This document shows, piece after piece, positions 1 through 8,893 of a DNA stretch of 64,000 bases. Each line of letters starts with the position of its first letter. Position 1 is the first letter of the stretch. The stretch is from positions 2,755,665 through 2,819,664 of the forward strand of contig NZ_CP058952.1 of assembly GCF_013423785.1 (NCBI RefSeq). Reading direction: 5' to 3'. Source of the stretch: Chitinibacter fontanus (lineage in GTDB: Bacteria > Pseudomonadota > Gammaproteobacteria > Burkholderiales > Chitinibacteraceae). The notes beneath the pieces were generated by a model. The model was not told the DNA's origin. It searched no databases and was given only the letters and a program-made list of their open reading frames with translations. A program made the translations under genes and the position numbers.

Positions 1-203
1 TTGCGCGGCTTGTAGTTCACTTCGCACGATAAAACTTCGCCCTCGATCAGCACGCCCGCGCCCAGCGGCGCGTCGGCAATCGCGTACAAATGCGTTTCGT
101 CCTCGTAGCGCATCGGTAGATGCAAGACCAGATCGAAAGGTCGGGCAATACCGATTTTGGCTAGTTTGGCTTGCAGTGGGGAGGGAAGTTTGGCGAAGTC
201 CAT
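1..203 (-). CDS. recG: ATP-dependent DNA helicase RecG (N-terminal part)
   Basis: RecG remodels stalled replication forks and branched DNA. Only the first 67 codons are inside the window; the gene runs off the left edge. The start MDFAKLPSPLQAKLAKIG followed by the wedge-domain entry HLPMRYEDET matches the family's conserved N-terminus (HLPLRYEDxT). The ATG at 203 is the first in frame. No strong ribosome site is visible, and a 22-bp perfect palindrome ends 12 bp upstream. The same-strand gene upstream (yaiI-like) ends 115 bp away. Confidence 0.85.
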   Translation of the reverse strand, partial: MDFAKLPSPLQAKLAKIGIARPFDLVLHLPMRYEDETHLYAIADAPLGAGVLIEGEVLSCEVNYKPR

Positions 204-214
204 ATCAGTTCAAA

Positions 215-236
215 CAAATGGGCCTAGGCCCATTTG
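215..236. repeat. 22-bp perfect palindrome in the recG leader
   Basis: The sequence from 215 to 236 is its own reverse complement, with arms CAAATGGGCCT and AGGCCCATTTG. As RNA on the minus strand it folds into a 9-bp stem with a CTAG loop, 12 nt before the recG start. No U-run follows, so it is not a standard terminator. It could be an operator or a translation-control hairpin. Confidence 0.6.
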
Positions 237-317
237 CATCATTAGTCTATTGAACAATCGTTCTGTAATGATGGCACTGTAGCGGCAAAAGTTCACCGTT
301 GCAATCTGCAGCCAGCT

Positions 318-815
318 TTAACGTTTGATTTTGGCCAGAAATCGATCCAATGCTTTACCAAATGCCTGCCGATCGGCCTGACTAAATGGCGCTGGGCCTC
401 CTGCTTGCAGGCCGGTACTGCGCAGCTCTTCCATAAAGTCGCGCATATTCAGGCGTTCGCGAATATTTTCCGCGGAGTAAAACTCGCCACGCGGATTGAG
501 CGCCGCGACGCCTTTTTCCACCGTGCGCGCCGCCAGCGGAATATCGGCGGTAATCACCAGATCGCCCGGCTGCGCCTGCTCGACAATCCAGTGATCGGCC
601 TCATCAAAACCATGCGACACCTGCACTGCGCGAATCACTTTGGACGGCGGTACGCGCAGCAATTGATTGGCGACCAATACGGTGGGGAGCTGCAGGCGCT
701 CGGCGGCGCGAAATAAGATTTCCTTGATCACCACCGGGCAGGCATCGGCGTCGACCCAGATATGGGAGCGGCGGGTATCTTGCTCTGGATTCGATTGAGA
801 TTGATCTAGCGACAT
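318..815 (-). CDS. YaiI/YqxD family protein (DUF188, UPF0178)
   Basis: This 165-aa protein belongs to the widespread DUF188 family, thought to have a PIN-like nuclease fold; its cellular role is not established. The hallmark VDADACPV lies at about residues 21-28 and [12 protein letters not shown] at about 84-95, both rich in acidic residues that would bind metal in a PIN-like site. The start lies 6 bp after the stop of the patatin-like gene, so it is probably the last gene of a trmO-patatin-DUF188 operon. Length is normal for the family. Confidence 0.85.
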   Translation of the reverse strand: MSLDQSQSNPEQDTRRSHIWVDADACPVVIKEILFRAAERLQLPTVLVANQLLRVPPSKVIRAVQVSHGFDEADHWIVEQAQPGDLVITADIPLAARTVEKGVAALNPRGEFYSAENIRERLNMRDFMEELRSTGLQAGGPAPFSQADRQAFGKALDRFLAKIKR

Positions 816-821
816 ATACCC

Positions 822-1724
822 TTAGCGGCGCTCGGCCAGTTTTTTGCGGATTAGCGGCAGTGCGGCCAACGCCGCTTTTTCGCCCTCTAAAATTGCGACG
901 TTTTTCTGGTCAAAATCAGCCGCGCCGATTTTGCCAACTTTGGGCGTGATCACGATATCGGCACGCGCTAGCTCTTGCTCACCGAGTTTTTGCCCCATGA
1001 TCACAATCGCCTGATTCATCATGCCCAGCGTGCTAGTCGATGATTTGCCAGTGGCTTTGGCCGAAATATCCACGGCAATGACAAAATTCGCGCCCAGCTC
1101 GCGCGCTGCATCCACCGGCACTGGGCTTACCACGCCGCCATCGACAAATTTATTACTGCCAATCGTGGTGGGCATAAAAATGCCCGGAATACTGCTGGAG
1201 GCGCGCACTGCTTGGCCTACATTGCCACGGCTGAAGGCGACTCGATTGCCGTTGTCCAGATTGGTGGCGACCGCGGCAAAGGGTTTGGCGAGTTTTTCAA
1301 ATGGTTTATTGCCGATTTGGGCGTTGACATAGTCTTGCAGCTTTTGGCCTTTGACCAGACCGCCGCCGAGCAAATTCACATCGCGAATCTGGCTCTCATC
1401 GAGTGCCACCGCGCGTTCTTGCAAGGTAAATGCGTTCATGCCGCTGGCGTACAAGCTACCGACCACGCTACCCGCGCTGGTGCCGCTGACGACATCAATT
1501 TTGATGCCATTGGCTTCGAGCATTTTGATCACGCCGATATGGGCAAAGCCTTTGGCTGCGCCACCGCCCAGGGCCAAACCAATTTTGACTGGGGCAGGGG
1601 TGACTACCGGTGCTGGGCTAGGGCTGGGAGGATTTGCAGTGCCAGTTGTGACGCAAGCACTCAAGAGCAAGGCACTGGCGCACAATGCGCCAAATTTAGT
1701 CGCTGAAGCGAATTGATTAATCAT
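822..1724 (-). CDS. Patatin-like phospholipase lipoprotein (RssA-like)
   Basis: A 300-aa lipoprotein of the patatin-like serine hydrolase family. A signal peptide ends in the lipobox LLSAC (Cys24), followed by a Pro-rich stretch. The oxyanion loop GGGAAKG (53-59), nucleophile elbow GTSAG (Ser83) and catalytic Asp in DGG (Asp195) are all present, so the enzyme should be an active acyl hydrolase. Lipid anchoring implies action on envelope lipids, but the substrate cannot be read from sequence. Its ATG overlaps the trmO stop (ATGA), which indicates translational coupling. Confidence 0.88.
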   Translation of the reverse strand: MINQFASATKFGALCASALLLSACVTTGTANPPSPSPAPVVTPAPVKIGLALGGGAAKGFAHIGVIKMLEANGIKIDVVSGTSAGSVVGSLYASGMNAFTLQERAVALDESQIRDVNLLGGGLVKGQKLQDYVNAQIGNKPFEKLAKPFAAVATNLDNGNRVAFSRGNVGQAVRASSSIPGIFMPTTIGSNKFVDGGVVSPVPVDAARELGANFVIAVDISAKATGKSSTSTLGMMNQAIVIMGQKLGEQELARADIVITPKVGKIGAADFDQKNVAILEGEKAALAALPLIRKKLAERR

Positions 1725-2452
1725 GACTCACCTTCGGTAACAGGAGGAGCTACGGGTTTGTAAATCGGAGTCAGCGAATCGACCCAAGCGGTAACGCCAT
1801 CACATCGCCATTTCACATCAAAGTGGTATAAGCGCACACCATAAATACGGTATGGGTCGCTAGCGTAGGCTGGGCGTGGGTCTTGAGCCAATACCTCGCT
1901 TATTAGCTCGCGCAAATGGGGTATTTCGGCGTGGCTGATTTGCAGTTCGGCCTCGGCTGAAAACACCACCTGCAATTGCTCCGGTGCGCCGCTGACAAAG
2001 CCGCTGCGCGCATCGGGCAGGCTTTCGACAAATGGAATATACGGTTTGATATCGACAATCGGCGTGCCATCGACCAAATCGACGCCAGCAAAGTGCAGTG
2101 TGATGCCATCTTGCTCGTCAATTTTGATGAGCTCGACCAAAGACAAGCCGAGCGAGTTGGGGCGAAATGGACTGCGGCTGGCAAACACACCGACTTTGGT
2201 GTTGCCACCCAAGCGCGGTGGGCGCACCGTGGGTGACCATTGACCTGCGACTTCGTGAAACACAAATTGCAGCCAGACGTGCGAAAAATCGCTTAAACCA
2301 CGCACGCATTCGGCGCGGTTAAAGGGCGGCAATAGTTTGAGCGTGCCAATGGCGTGCGGTGCTAACCGTGGCTGGCGCGGTATGCCAAACTTATCGGCAA
2401 ATGGCGTAGCCAAATAGCCAAGTGGCTCAATGGTGTAAGTAGCGGTATTCAC
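1721..2452 (-). CDS. trmO: tRNA (t6A37) N6-methyltransferase TrmO (TsaA family)
   Basis: TrmO methylates N6-threonylcarbamoyladenosine at position 37 of certain tRNAs, using SAM. The core motifs FRPNSLGLS and DGTPIVDIKPY are well kept and the length (243 aa) is usual. The open frame extends to 2548, but that would overlap the preceding gene by 29 bp and add a tail unlike the family. I place the start at the GTG at 2452, giving a protein that begins near NTATYTIEPLGY. No strong ribosome site is seen there. The gene is followed by the patatin-like gene with an ATGA overlap. Confidence 0.88.
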   Translation of the reverse strand: MNTATYTIEPLGYLATPFADKFGIPRQPRLAPHAIGTLKLLPPFNRAECVRGLSDFSHVWLQFVFHEVAGQWSPTVRPPRLGGNTKVGVFASRSPFRPNSLGLSLVELIKIDEQDGITLHFAGVDLVDGTPIVDIKPYIPFVESLPDARSGFVSGAPEQLQVVFSAEAELQISHAEIPHLRELISEVLAQDPRPAYASDPYRIYGVRLYHFDVKWRCDGVTAWVDSLTPIYKPVAPPVTEGES

Positions 2453-2519
2453 GCACGCATTGTGCCCAATCTGGGCCGATTGATACAGCCTAGATTGGAC
2501 GACAAACGCAGTAATTATG

Positions 2520-3839
2520 TTACAGACTGTGCCACCAGATCGCGCCAATGAGCACCGGCGATACCCAGGCGCAAATTACACGGAATGCGGGCAAAATGCG
2601 CGCCGAGCCCTCAAGCTGCAAATCGCGGGTGATGCGCGGCCAAATGGCCCAGCCGACAAACAACGCCGATAGCAGGCCACCCGCAGGCAGCATGATATTG
2701 CTGCTGACATAATCCATTAGATCAAACGGGTTTTTGCCAAACAGCAGCACATCTTTGAGCACGCCAAACGATAGCGCAGCTGGAATGCTCAGCAGCCAGA
2801 CGCTAAACCCTGCGGTCCAGGTTGCGGTTTTGCGCTCGAAATGAAATTCATCCATTAAAAACGCGACCAAAGGCTCCAAAATCGAAACCGATGAAGTGAG
2901 CGCCGCAAAAATCAGCAATAAGAAGAAGGCGACCGCAAACCATTGTCCCATGGGCATTTGGGCAAAAATCGCTGGCATGGTGATAAAGGTCAGCCCGGGG
3001 CCGGCGCTTGGATCGACATGAAAGGCAAACACGGCTGGCAAGACCAGCAAACCGGCCAATAAGCAGGCCAAGGTGGCCAATACGGTAATCCAGACTGAGG
3101 TTTTGCCCAGATTGGTATCGGGCGCGACGTATGAGCCATACGCGATCAACAGCCCCAAACCAACTGATAGCGAAAACAGCGCCAAGCCCATCGCATCCAA
3201 AATCATCGAGGCATTCACTTGCGAAAAATCGGGCGTTAGGAAATAGCTCACCCCTGCCATCGCCCCGGGCAAGGTTAAGGAGCGGCCGATCAGCAAGATC
3301 AGTAAGCCAAAGAGCAGCGGCATCAATACTTTACTCCAGCGCTCAATGCCTTTTTGCACGCCGCCCAGCACCACCAGCATGGTGACGCCTAGAAATAAGC
3401 TGGTGTATAAAATCGCCAGGCTTGGGTTGGCAATAAATTGGCTAAAAATATTACTTAGCTCAGTCACATTGCTGGTAATCGCCGCACCGGTGATCGACTG
3501 ATACAGATACGCAAAAGTCCAGCCACCTACCACGGAATAAAACGACAAAATCACAAACGAGCACAATACCGACAGTCGCCCCGCCCACGGCCACAGGCCC
3601 CCTTTCAGATCGCGATACGCGGTAGTGGCCGATTTTTGTGCGGCACGGCCAATGGCCATTTCAGCCAGCAACATGCCGATGCCGACGGTAAAGACGCAAG
3701 CCAGATAAATGGCCACAAACGCGCCGCCGCCATTTTTCCCCGCCATATACGGAAATTTCCAGATGGCGCCAAGGCCGACGGCAGAGCCGGCAGTGGCAAG
3801 AATAAAGCCCAGTTTTGAGCCCCAGTTTGCGCGTGACAT
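2520..3839 (-). CDS. Sodium-dependent transporter, NSS/SNF family
   Basis: A 439-aa polytopic membrane protein of the neurotransmitter:sodium symporter family (LeuT/MhsT-like), importing amino acids or related amines with Na+. The TM1 signature SAVGLGAIWKFPY, which lines the substrate and sodium site in LeuT-fold proteins, is at about 19-31. Roughly eleven hydrophobic helices follow, as in bacterial members. The substrate cannot be predicted. It lies upstream of trmO on the same strand and may be cotranscribed with it. Confidence 0.9.
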   Translation of the reverse strand: MSRANWGSKLGFILATAGSAVGLGAIWKFPYMAGKNGGGAFVAIYLACVFTVGIGMLLAEMAIGRAAQKSATTAYRDLKGGLWPWAGRLSVLCSFVILSFYSVVGGWTFAYLYQSITGAAITSNVTELSNIFSQFIANPSLAILYTSLFLGVTMLVVLGGVQKGIERWSKVLMPLLFGLLILLIGRSLTLPGAMAGVSYFLTPDFSQVNASMILDAMGLALFSLSVGLGLLIAYGSYVAPDTNLGKTSVWITVLATLACLLAGLLVLPAVFAFHVDPSAGPGLTFITMPAIFAQMPMGQWFAVAFFLLLIFAALTSSVSILEPLVAFLMDEFHFERKTATWTAGFSVWLLSIPAALSFGVLKDVLLFGKNPFDLMDYVSSNIMLPAGGLLSALFVGWAIWPRITRDLQLEGSARILPAFRVICAWVSPVLIGAIWWHSL

Positions 3840-4128
3840 ATTGATTTACCTGAATAATTAGATGTTCAGTGTGCCATGATCGAGCAATCAATTTGGTGTG
3901 ATAAATACCAAAATCGGCCTCAGATCAGCCAGATTTGATCCGGCACAAGAAAGCGCAGCAGTATGCCGCTGCGGTGTACTGTGCTCAATTGTGGCTAGTG
4001 CTTACTATCTGGACGGCGATTGTGCAGAGCTGGAAACAGGATGTTTTGAGTTTTTGCCCTTAAATCGTCATCGCGCATCAGTTACAATGCGCTTTTGCTG
4101 CATTTTTCAGATTTCGTTTGGAGCCATC

Positions 4129-5358
4129 ATGCCCGTAAATATCGCCCCGCTGGACCCTGCTGCTCTGTTGCCGATTGCCGGCGTAGAAATTGGTATCGCT
4201 TCTGCGGGTATCAAAAAAGTAGGGCGCAAAGACACGACTTTGTTCCGCATTGCACCGGGCGCACGGGTGGCTGGCGTATTTACCTTGAATCGTTTTTGCG
4301 CAGCGCCGGTTCGTATTTGTCAGGGGTATCTGGCTGCAGGTCATGAAATCCGTGCTCTGGTGATTAATACTGGTAATGCCAATGCCGGTACCGGCGTTGA
4401 TGGCATGCAGCGCGCGCAAGCAATTTGCGCCGCAACGGCGGTCGAGTTGGGGGTGGAGGCCAATCAGGTGCTGCCATTTTCGACGGGCGTGATTTTGGAG
4501 TCGTTACCGGCCGATAAAATTATTGCGGCTCTGCCAGCTGCGAAAGCTGATTTCTCGGCCAGCAATTGGGCTGAAGCGGCGAGTAGCATTATGACCACTG
4601 ATATCGTGCCCAAAGCATCGAGTACTCAAGTGCAAATCGGCGGCAAAACCGTGACGATTACCGGTATCGCTAAAGGCTCGGGCATGATTCACCCGAATAT
4701 GGCAACGATGCTGGGCTATGTAGCGACCGATGCGGCAATTAGCCAGCCATTGCTGCAGCAAATGCTCAAATACGCCGCCGATCACTCATTCAACAGCATT
4801 ACCGTCGATGGTGATACCAGCACCAATGACAGCTTTATCTTGATCGCGACCGGTCAAGCAGGTAACGATGAAATCGTCGATGCCAACAGCGCTGACTTTG
4901 CTGCGCTGCAAGCGGCGGTGTTGCAGGTATCGCAGTTCCTTGCCCAAGCAATTGTCCGCGATGGCGAAGGCGCGACCAAATTCATCACGATTAATGTCGA
5001 AGGTGGCGCAAGCTATGACGAGTGCAAAGCCGTTGGCTACGCAATTGGCCGCTCGCCTTTGGTGAAAACGGCGTTTTTCGCTTCGGATCCAAACTTGGGC
5101 CGCATCTTGGCTGCGATTGGTTATGCAGGGATCAACGATCTGGATGTGGATAACATCGAAGTGCGTTTGGATGACGTACTGGTCGCTATTAATGGCGGGC
5201 GCAACCCAGACTATCGCGAAGAGCAGGGTCAGGCCGTGATGAACAAGGCTGAGATCGCGATCAATATCAAGCTTAATCGTGGCGAACACAAGGCGACGGT
5301 ATGGAGCTGCGATTTCTCGTATGACTATGTGAAGATCAACGCCGAATATCGCAGCTAA
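4129..5358 (+). CDS. argJ: Bifunctional ornithine acetyltransferase / N-acetylglutamate synthase ArgJ
   Basis: ArgJ transfers the acetyl group of N-acetylornithine to glutamate, recycling acetyl in arginine synthesis, and can also acetylate glutamate. The proenzyme cleaves itself before the Thr of the conserved block [14 protein letters not shown], which is intact here. Length is 409 aa, typical. The open frame continues 77 codons upstream, but that part is unlike ArgJ. The ATG at 4129 has GGAG at 4120-4123 and begins the familiar [10 protein letters not shown] region. A strong terminator follows. Confidence 0.95.
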   Translation: MPVNIAPLDPAALLPIAGVEIGIASAGIKKVGRKDTTLFRIAPGARVAGVFTLNRFCAAPVRICQGYLAAGHEIRALVINTGNANAGTGVDGMQRAQAICAATAVELGVEANQVLPFSTGVILESLPADKIIAALPAAKADFSASNWAEAASSIMTTDIVPKASSTQVQIGGKTVTITGIAKGSGMIHPNMATMLGYVATDAAISQPLLQQMLKYAADHSFNSITVDGDTSTNDSFILIATGQAGNDEIVDANSADFAALQAAVLQVSQFLAQAIVRDGEGATKFITINVEGGASYDECKAVGYAIGRSPLVKTAFFASDPNLGRILAAIGYAGINDLDVDNIEVRLDDVLVAINGGRNPDYREEQGQAVMNKAEIAINIKLNRGEHKATVWSCDFSYDYVKINAEYRS

Positions 5359-5382
5359 TTACTGCATAGTTGTTGATGCCAA

Positions 5383-5420
5383 CAGCGATATACCTTGGGT
5401 GGTATATCGCTGTTTTTATT
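5383..5420 (+). terminator. Intrinsic terminator after argJ
   Basis: A perfect 12-bp inverted repeat (CAGCGATATACC at 5383-5394, GGTATATCGCTG at 5401-5412) with a 6-nt loop is followed by a T-rich run. It separates argJ from the histidine kinase gene. Confidence 0.9.
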
Positions 5421-5539
5421 TGTGAGTATGGTTTTCATGCAAATACCCATCTAAGCTGGCAATAAGGTTTGGGCCGTTGTTTTGCACAAGCGCGGGTAGT
5501 AGCTATAGTGAAATCATCCCGCCTTCGAGATGATTTTGC

Positions 5540-7936
5540 ATGAGCCAGCTCCCCATTTCCGCGCCACTGCAAGCTACGCTCGATAAAATTATCAAGCTGA
5601 CTAACTCTGACCGTTATGAAGCGTTTACCTATTGCGAGGCCGGCTTTGCTGCTGCACGTGCCGCCCATGATGATGCTGCGTTTATTGCGATTGCTATCCA
5701 GTATGGATTAGTGATTGATCAGCATGGCTATCCAGATGAAAGCATCAATATTCTGTATGAAGCATTGCAGCTGGCGCAGAGTTACCACCATTTTCATGAT
5801 GAAGCACGCTTGCTCAATGTGATTGGGCGGGCGGTCTATACCCGTGCCGAGTATCGGCGAGCAATGCAAGCGTGGGCGCATTGTCTGGAAGTGGCAACTC
5901 TGGCTGACGATCAGGTGAGCTGGGTTTGGGCTAAGCTGGGGATCGCCCAGATCTATGATGCCCTAGATGATCATGCCACTGCCGTGATCTTGCTGCAGCA
6001 AGCACAAGAGCGGGCAGTGTACTTGCATGACCCCATTTTATTGCTCAATGTCCTGCTCAATTTAGGAGTTAACTTATTTCAGGAGCGCCAATTTGAGGCC
6101 GCGCTGCAAACGTACCACGAGTCATTGGCATTGGCGCGTGAGTTAAATCATCTGGACGATATTGGCGAAACGCTGTTTCGCATTGCTCAGCTTTTGCTAG
6201 AGCAGGGGCAAATCACTGAAGCGCTGGATCATCTTGGGCAAGCGCAACAAATTTGTGAGCAATCACACCACATGTGGGCGCTAGCCAATATCTATGGTGT
6301 TCGCGCACAGATTTACCAAGTGCAAAATCAAATCAGCCAAGCTTTGCTGGACGTGCAGCATGGAATTGATTACGCGAGCGCTTCGGGTTCGGCACATATT
6401 GAAATGCGGTTACGCCTGTTGCAATCACAATTGGCAGAACAAAATCACGATGCAGAACTTACCCTTGCGGCTTTTCGGGCGGCAAACGTGCTCAATAGCA
6501 AGATTAGCCCACATGATCATCGCCAGCAGTTGGCTGAGTTGGAGGATTTGGCAGGCTTGCGCCCCAGTTCTGGTCGTATTTTATTAGAGCTGGCGAATAA
6601 TCCATTGCTGGAACGTTGCTCATTAGCCGAATTGGCCGCGATGCTGTGCAATGCCGCTGGGCAGATTATCCGGCAAGTTCGTGCGAGCTATTGGGAGTAT
6701 CTACCCGATCAGCAGGCGCTTAGAAAGGTGCATCCGCAACTGGACGTGAATATCGAGACTTTTAACCCACCTTTGCTGCAAAGTCTGCAACGTGGGGAAA
6801 CCATTGTGGCCCATAACGCACAGCACCATCAGTACACATGGTCGCTGTATGAGCGCTTGCTTCTACCTGAAAAGCTGCAATCTGTATTGATGATTCCACT
6901 GCGTTTAAATGAGAGTTTGTATGGAGTTTTACAGGTGGGCTATGCCGAAAAAACCAAAAACTGGAGCACGGATGAAGTTCAATATATGAATCAGCTCGCC
7001 ATGATTGGCACCCGTGCGTTAGCTAATATTGAGCGGCATATTTTTCAGGCGGATATCGCCCGCTTAAATGCGCAACTTCAGCAAAATAATAATGAATTAG
7101 AAGCAAGGGTTGTTGAGCGTACCATTGAGTTGCAAAAGGCGATGGAGCACCTAATTGAAACTGAAAAGCTCGCATCATTGGGCAATCTGGTTGCTGGTTT
7201 TGCCCACGAACTCAATACCCCACTGGGCAACACGCTAACGGCTGCGACCACTTTGCTGGATAAAAACCGCAATTTGCTGGAAACCATCAATGCAGGGGTA
7301 ATGAAAAAAACCATCTTGTTACAGTATCTGGATGAAACCAGCATGATTGCGGAATTAGTCGAGCGGAATGCTCGGCGGGCGAGCAATTTGATCGCTAACC
7401 TCAAGCAGGTAGCAGTCGATACCGCATCGAGTAAGCGGCGGCAATTTAATTTGCATCAGGTGATTGAAGAAACGGTTGCGACGCTAATTGTGAGTTTAAA
7501 AAAACGTAAAGTGAATGTCTTTAATGAAGTGCCTGACGATATTGAGCTCAACAGCTACCCTGGCTCTCTTGAGCAAATTATCAGTAATTTTATTAATAAT
7601 TCATTGATTCATGGGTTTAGCTTGGATGCGAATGGTGAGATCCATATCAGTGCACAGCAAATCAATGATGAACAGATTGAACTTAGCTATTGGGATACTG
7701 GTGTTGGGATTGCTGAAAGTATTAAAAAACGAGTGTTCGATCCATTCTTCACTACGCGTTTTGGCCAGGGTGGTAGTGGGCTTGGGCTGTACCTGGTTTA
7801 TTCACTGGTGACCGGTACGCTGGGCGGCGGGATTGAGCTTCGTGATCGGCCAGCGGGGGGCGTTTGGTTTGTGTTGCGTTTACCTATTGTGGCGCCTGCT
7901 GAGCCGTCGCAAGAGTTTGATTTGCTCCGGCATTGA
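5540..7936 (+). CDS. Soluble TPR-GAF sensor histidine kinase
   Basis: A 798-aa cytoplasmic-looking hybrid with no membrane helix. Residues about 20-320 hold TPR-like helical repeats. A GAF-type sensory domain spans about 340-495, followed by a coiled coil at about 505-545. The kinase core has an H-box (GFAHELNTPLG), an N-box (NFINNSLIHG), and G boxes DTGVGI, FDPFFTT and GSGLGLYLV, so it should autophosphorylate. No receiver domain or response-regulator gene is adjacent, making it an orphan. The TPR part suggests sensing through a protein partner. The ATG at 5540 is the first in frame. Confidence 0.9.
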   Translation: MSQLPISAPLQATLDKIIKLTNSDRYEAFTYCEAGFAAARAAHDDAAFIAIAIQYGLVIDQHGYPDESINILYEALQLAQSYHHFHDEARLLNVIGRAVYTRAEYRRAMQAWAHCLEVATLADDQVSWVWAKLGIAQIYDALDDHATAVILLQQAQERAVYLHDPILLLNVLLNLGVNLFQERQFEAALQTYHESLALARELNHLDDIGETLFRIAQLLLEQGQITEALDHLGQAQQICEQSHHMWALANIYGVRAQIYQVQNQISQALLDVQHGIDYASASGSAHIEMRLRLLQSQLAEQNHDAELTLAAFRAANVLNSKISPHDHRQQLAELEDLAGLRPSSGRILLELANNPLLERCSLAELAAMLCNAAGQIIRQVRASYWEYLPDQQALRKVHPQLDVNIETFNPPLLQSLQRGETIVAHNAQHHQYTWSLYERLLLPEKLQSVLMIPLRLNESLYGVLQVGYAEKTKNWSTDEVQYMNQLAMIGTRALANIERHIFQADIARLNAQLQQNNNELEARVVERTIELQKAMEHLIETEKLASLGNLVAGFAHELNTPLGNTLTAATTLLDKNRNLLETINAGVMKKTILLQYLDETSMIAELVERNARRASNLIANLKQVAVDTASSKRRQFNLHQVIEETVATLIVSLKKRKVNVFNEVPDDIELNSYPGSLEQIISNFINNSLIHGFSLDANGEIHISAQQINDEQIELSYWDTGVGIAESIKKRVFDPFFTTRFGQGGSGLGLYLVYSLVTGTLGGGIELRDRPAGGVWFVLRLPIVAPAEPSQEFDLLRH

Positions 7937-7953
7937 GGGCAGTACAAAAACTA

Positions 7954-7982
7954 AACGGGGCATAAGCCCCGTTGTGGTTTTA
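7954..7982 (+). terminator. Intrinsic terminator after the histidine kinase
   Basis: The stem AACGGGGC/GCCCCGTT (7954-7961 and 7966-7973) with an ATAA loop is followed by a T-rich but interrupted run. It also faces the end of the small minus-strand gene at 8008. Confidence 0.75.
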
Positions 7983-8007
7983 ATCATTCAGTTTGCTTTG
8001 GCCGCAC

Positions 8008-8151
8008 CTACCGAAATGGTTCAGCGATCTCAAGTGCGAGATTCCTCGCGTCGTCGTGATCCAATTTAATAGGGTGTTTAAAGGCCCGGAACAAGTTCAT
8101 CAACGCATCGTTGACCGTACTCGCTAAGCCTTCCATGAAGTTAAATCGCAT
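8008..8151 (-). CDS. Small protein of 47 aa behind a structured leader (unknown)
   Basis: A 47-codon ORF begins with ATG at 8151, preceded by a near-perfect Shine-Dalgarno AAGGAG six bases upstream. The product starts MRFNFMEGLASTVNDALMNL and ends ALEIAEPFR. It looks like a mostly helical, amphipathic soluble peptide with no membrane span. I do not recognise the family. The frame stays open upstream to 8268, but that extension is Arg-rich, crosses the hairpins and lacks a ribosome site, so I reject it. The strong ribosome site supports real translation. Confidence 0.55.
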   Translation of the reverse strand: MRFNFMEGLASTVNDALMNLFRAFKHPIKLDHDDARNLALEIAEPFR

Positions 8152-8203
8152 TGCGAACTCCTTGAAGGTTTCACTATCTACGTCGCTGATTTTGCTGACA
8201 GGT

Positions 8204-8319
8204 GCTATCCCATGGTGCGATAGCTCGTTGCAGGAGTGTCGTCTCCTGCCTCGCCGGCGCAGTGGCACCGGCCTGTTGGCACAACCGTACGTGTTGCCCT
8301 AACCCCATGTTAAGGCAAC
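8204..8319 (-). promoter_or_regulatory. Leader with four consecutive hairpins, candidate cis-regulatory or small RNA
   Basis: In 116 nt upstream of the 47-codon ORF there are four inverted repeats: GTTGCC...GGCAAC (8293-8319, about 10 bp with one mismatch), GCCGG...CCGGC (8253-8272), GCAGGAG...CTCCTGC (8230-8249) and GCTATC...GATAGC (8204-8224). The packing suggests a folded RNA such as a riboswitch, leader or independent small RNA. I could not match it to a known class. The orientation is inferred from the downstream ORF, since the repeats are symmetric. Confidence 0.5.
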
Positions 8320-8373
8320 GTATTCACTCTAGCACTGGCGGTAAAAAAAGAAAATAAAATTCAAAGTAGCTCA

Positions 8374-8808
8374 TCAATGTGGTGAGCTGATACTGAGTTT
8401 GATTTCGCTAAAGCCTTGATAGGGCATAGTGAGGCTGTATAAACGATCACGACTTTCACTGCACAACAAGCATGGTTGGAGGCTTACAAGGCAATCTGCT
8501 GCATTTTCTAGGCTGCTGCTGGCGAGGTCATTGATCAATTCGGCAATGAAAAACACACGATGTACCGTTGTGATTTCGGGCAATAGTTGATGCAATACCG
8601 TCATTGGGGCGCCACGTAATAGATACCAGTCGTGTTCATGTACAATAAGGGCATTGAAATTGGCTGTTTGTGTGGGCTGTCGCACCGTATTGTGTGGAGA
8701 AATAGCCAAAATGGTGCACACCATGCTTGATTCACTGATCAGCGTGTTTAACTGGGCGACAGTTCGCGCGGTCTGGCTATGTTGTAGTTCCAGTAGGTTG
8801 CGTTTCAC
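8374..8808 (-). CDS. Hypothetical protein (144 aa)
   Basis: I do not recognise this family. The protein is soluble-looking, with no signal peptide or membrane span, and contains one CLLC pair near residue 115. A GTG at 8808 is the only plausible start in the frame, and its ribosome site is weak. It stands alone between the structured leader at 8.2 kb and the divergent Nudix gene. Coding status rests on frame length and on the lack of a better frame here, so confidence is moderate. Confidence 0.45.
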   Translation of the reverse strand: MKRNLLELQHSQTARTVAQLNTLISESSMVCTILAISPHNTVRQPTQTANFNALIVHEHDWYLLRGAPMTVLHQLLPEITTVHRVFFIAELINDLASSSLENAADCLVSLQPCLLCSESRDRLYSLTMPYQGFSEIKLSISSPH

Positions 8809-8893
8809 GATGCATGCTTCACTGTGGTACCAACCTGATTTTTAATCAAAAATTCTAAAAATCAACCTCCTATTAACATCTAATCGATCAACG

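Noticed and set aside
3898..4128. N-terminal extension of argJ
   Set aside because: The extra 77 codons do not resemble ArgJ, and the ATG at 4129 has a good ribosome site.
4786..5289. Minus-strand ORF of 167 codons inside argJ
   Set aside because: Antisense to a fully conserved enzyme; no independent gene signals.
8230..8272. Resemblance to a cobalamin riboswitch (GCCACTG and CAGGAGAC words)
   Set aside because: The spacing between the words is far too short and the other conserved blocks are missing.
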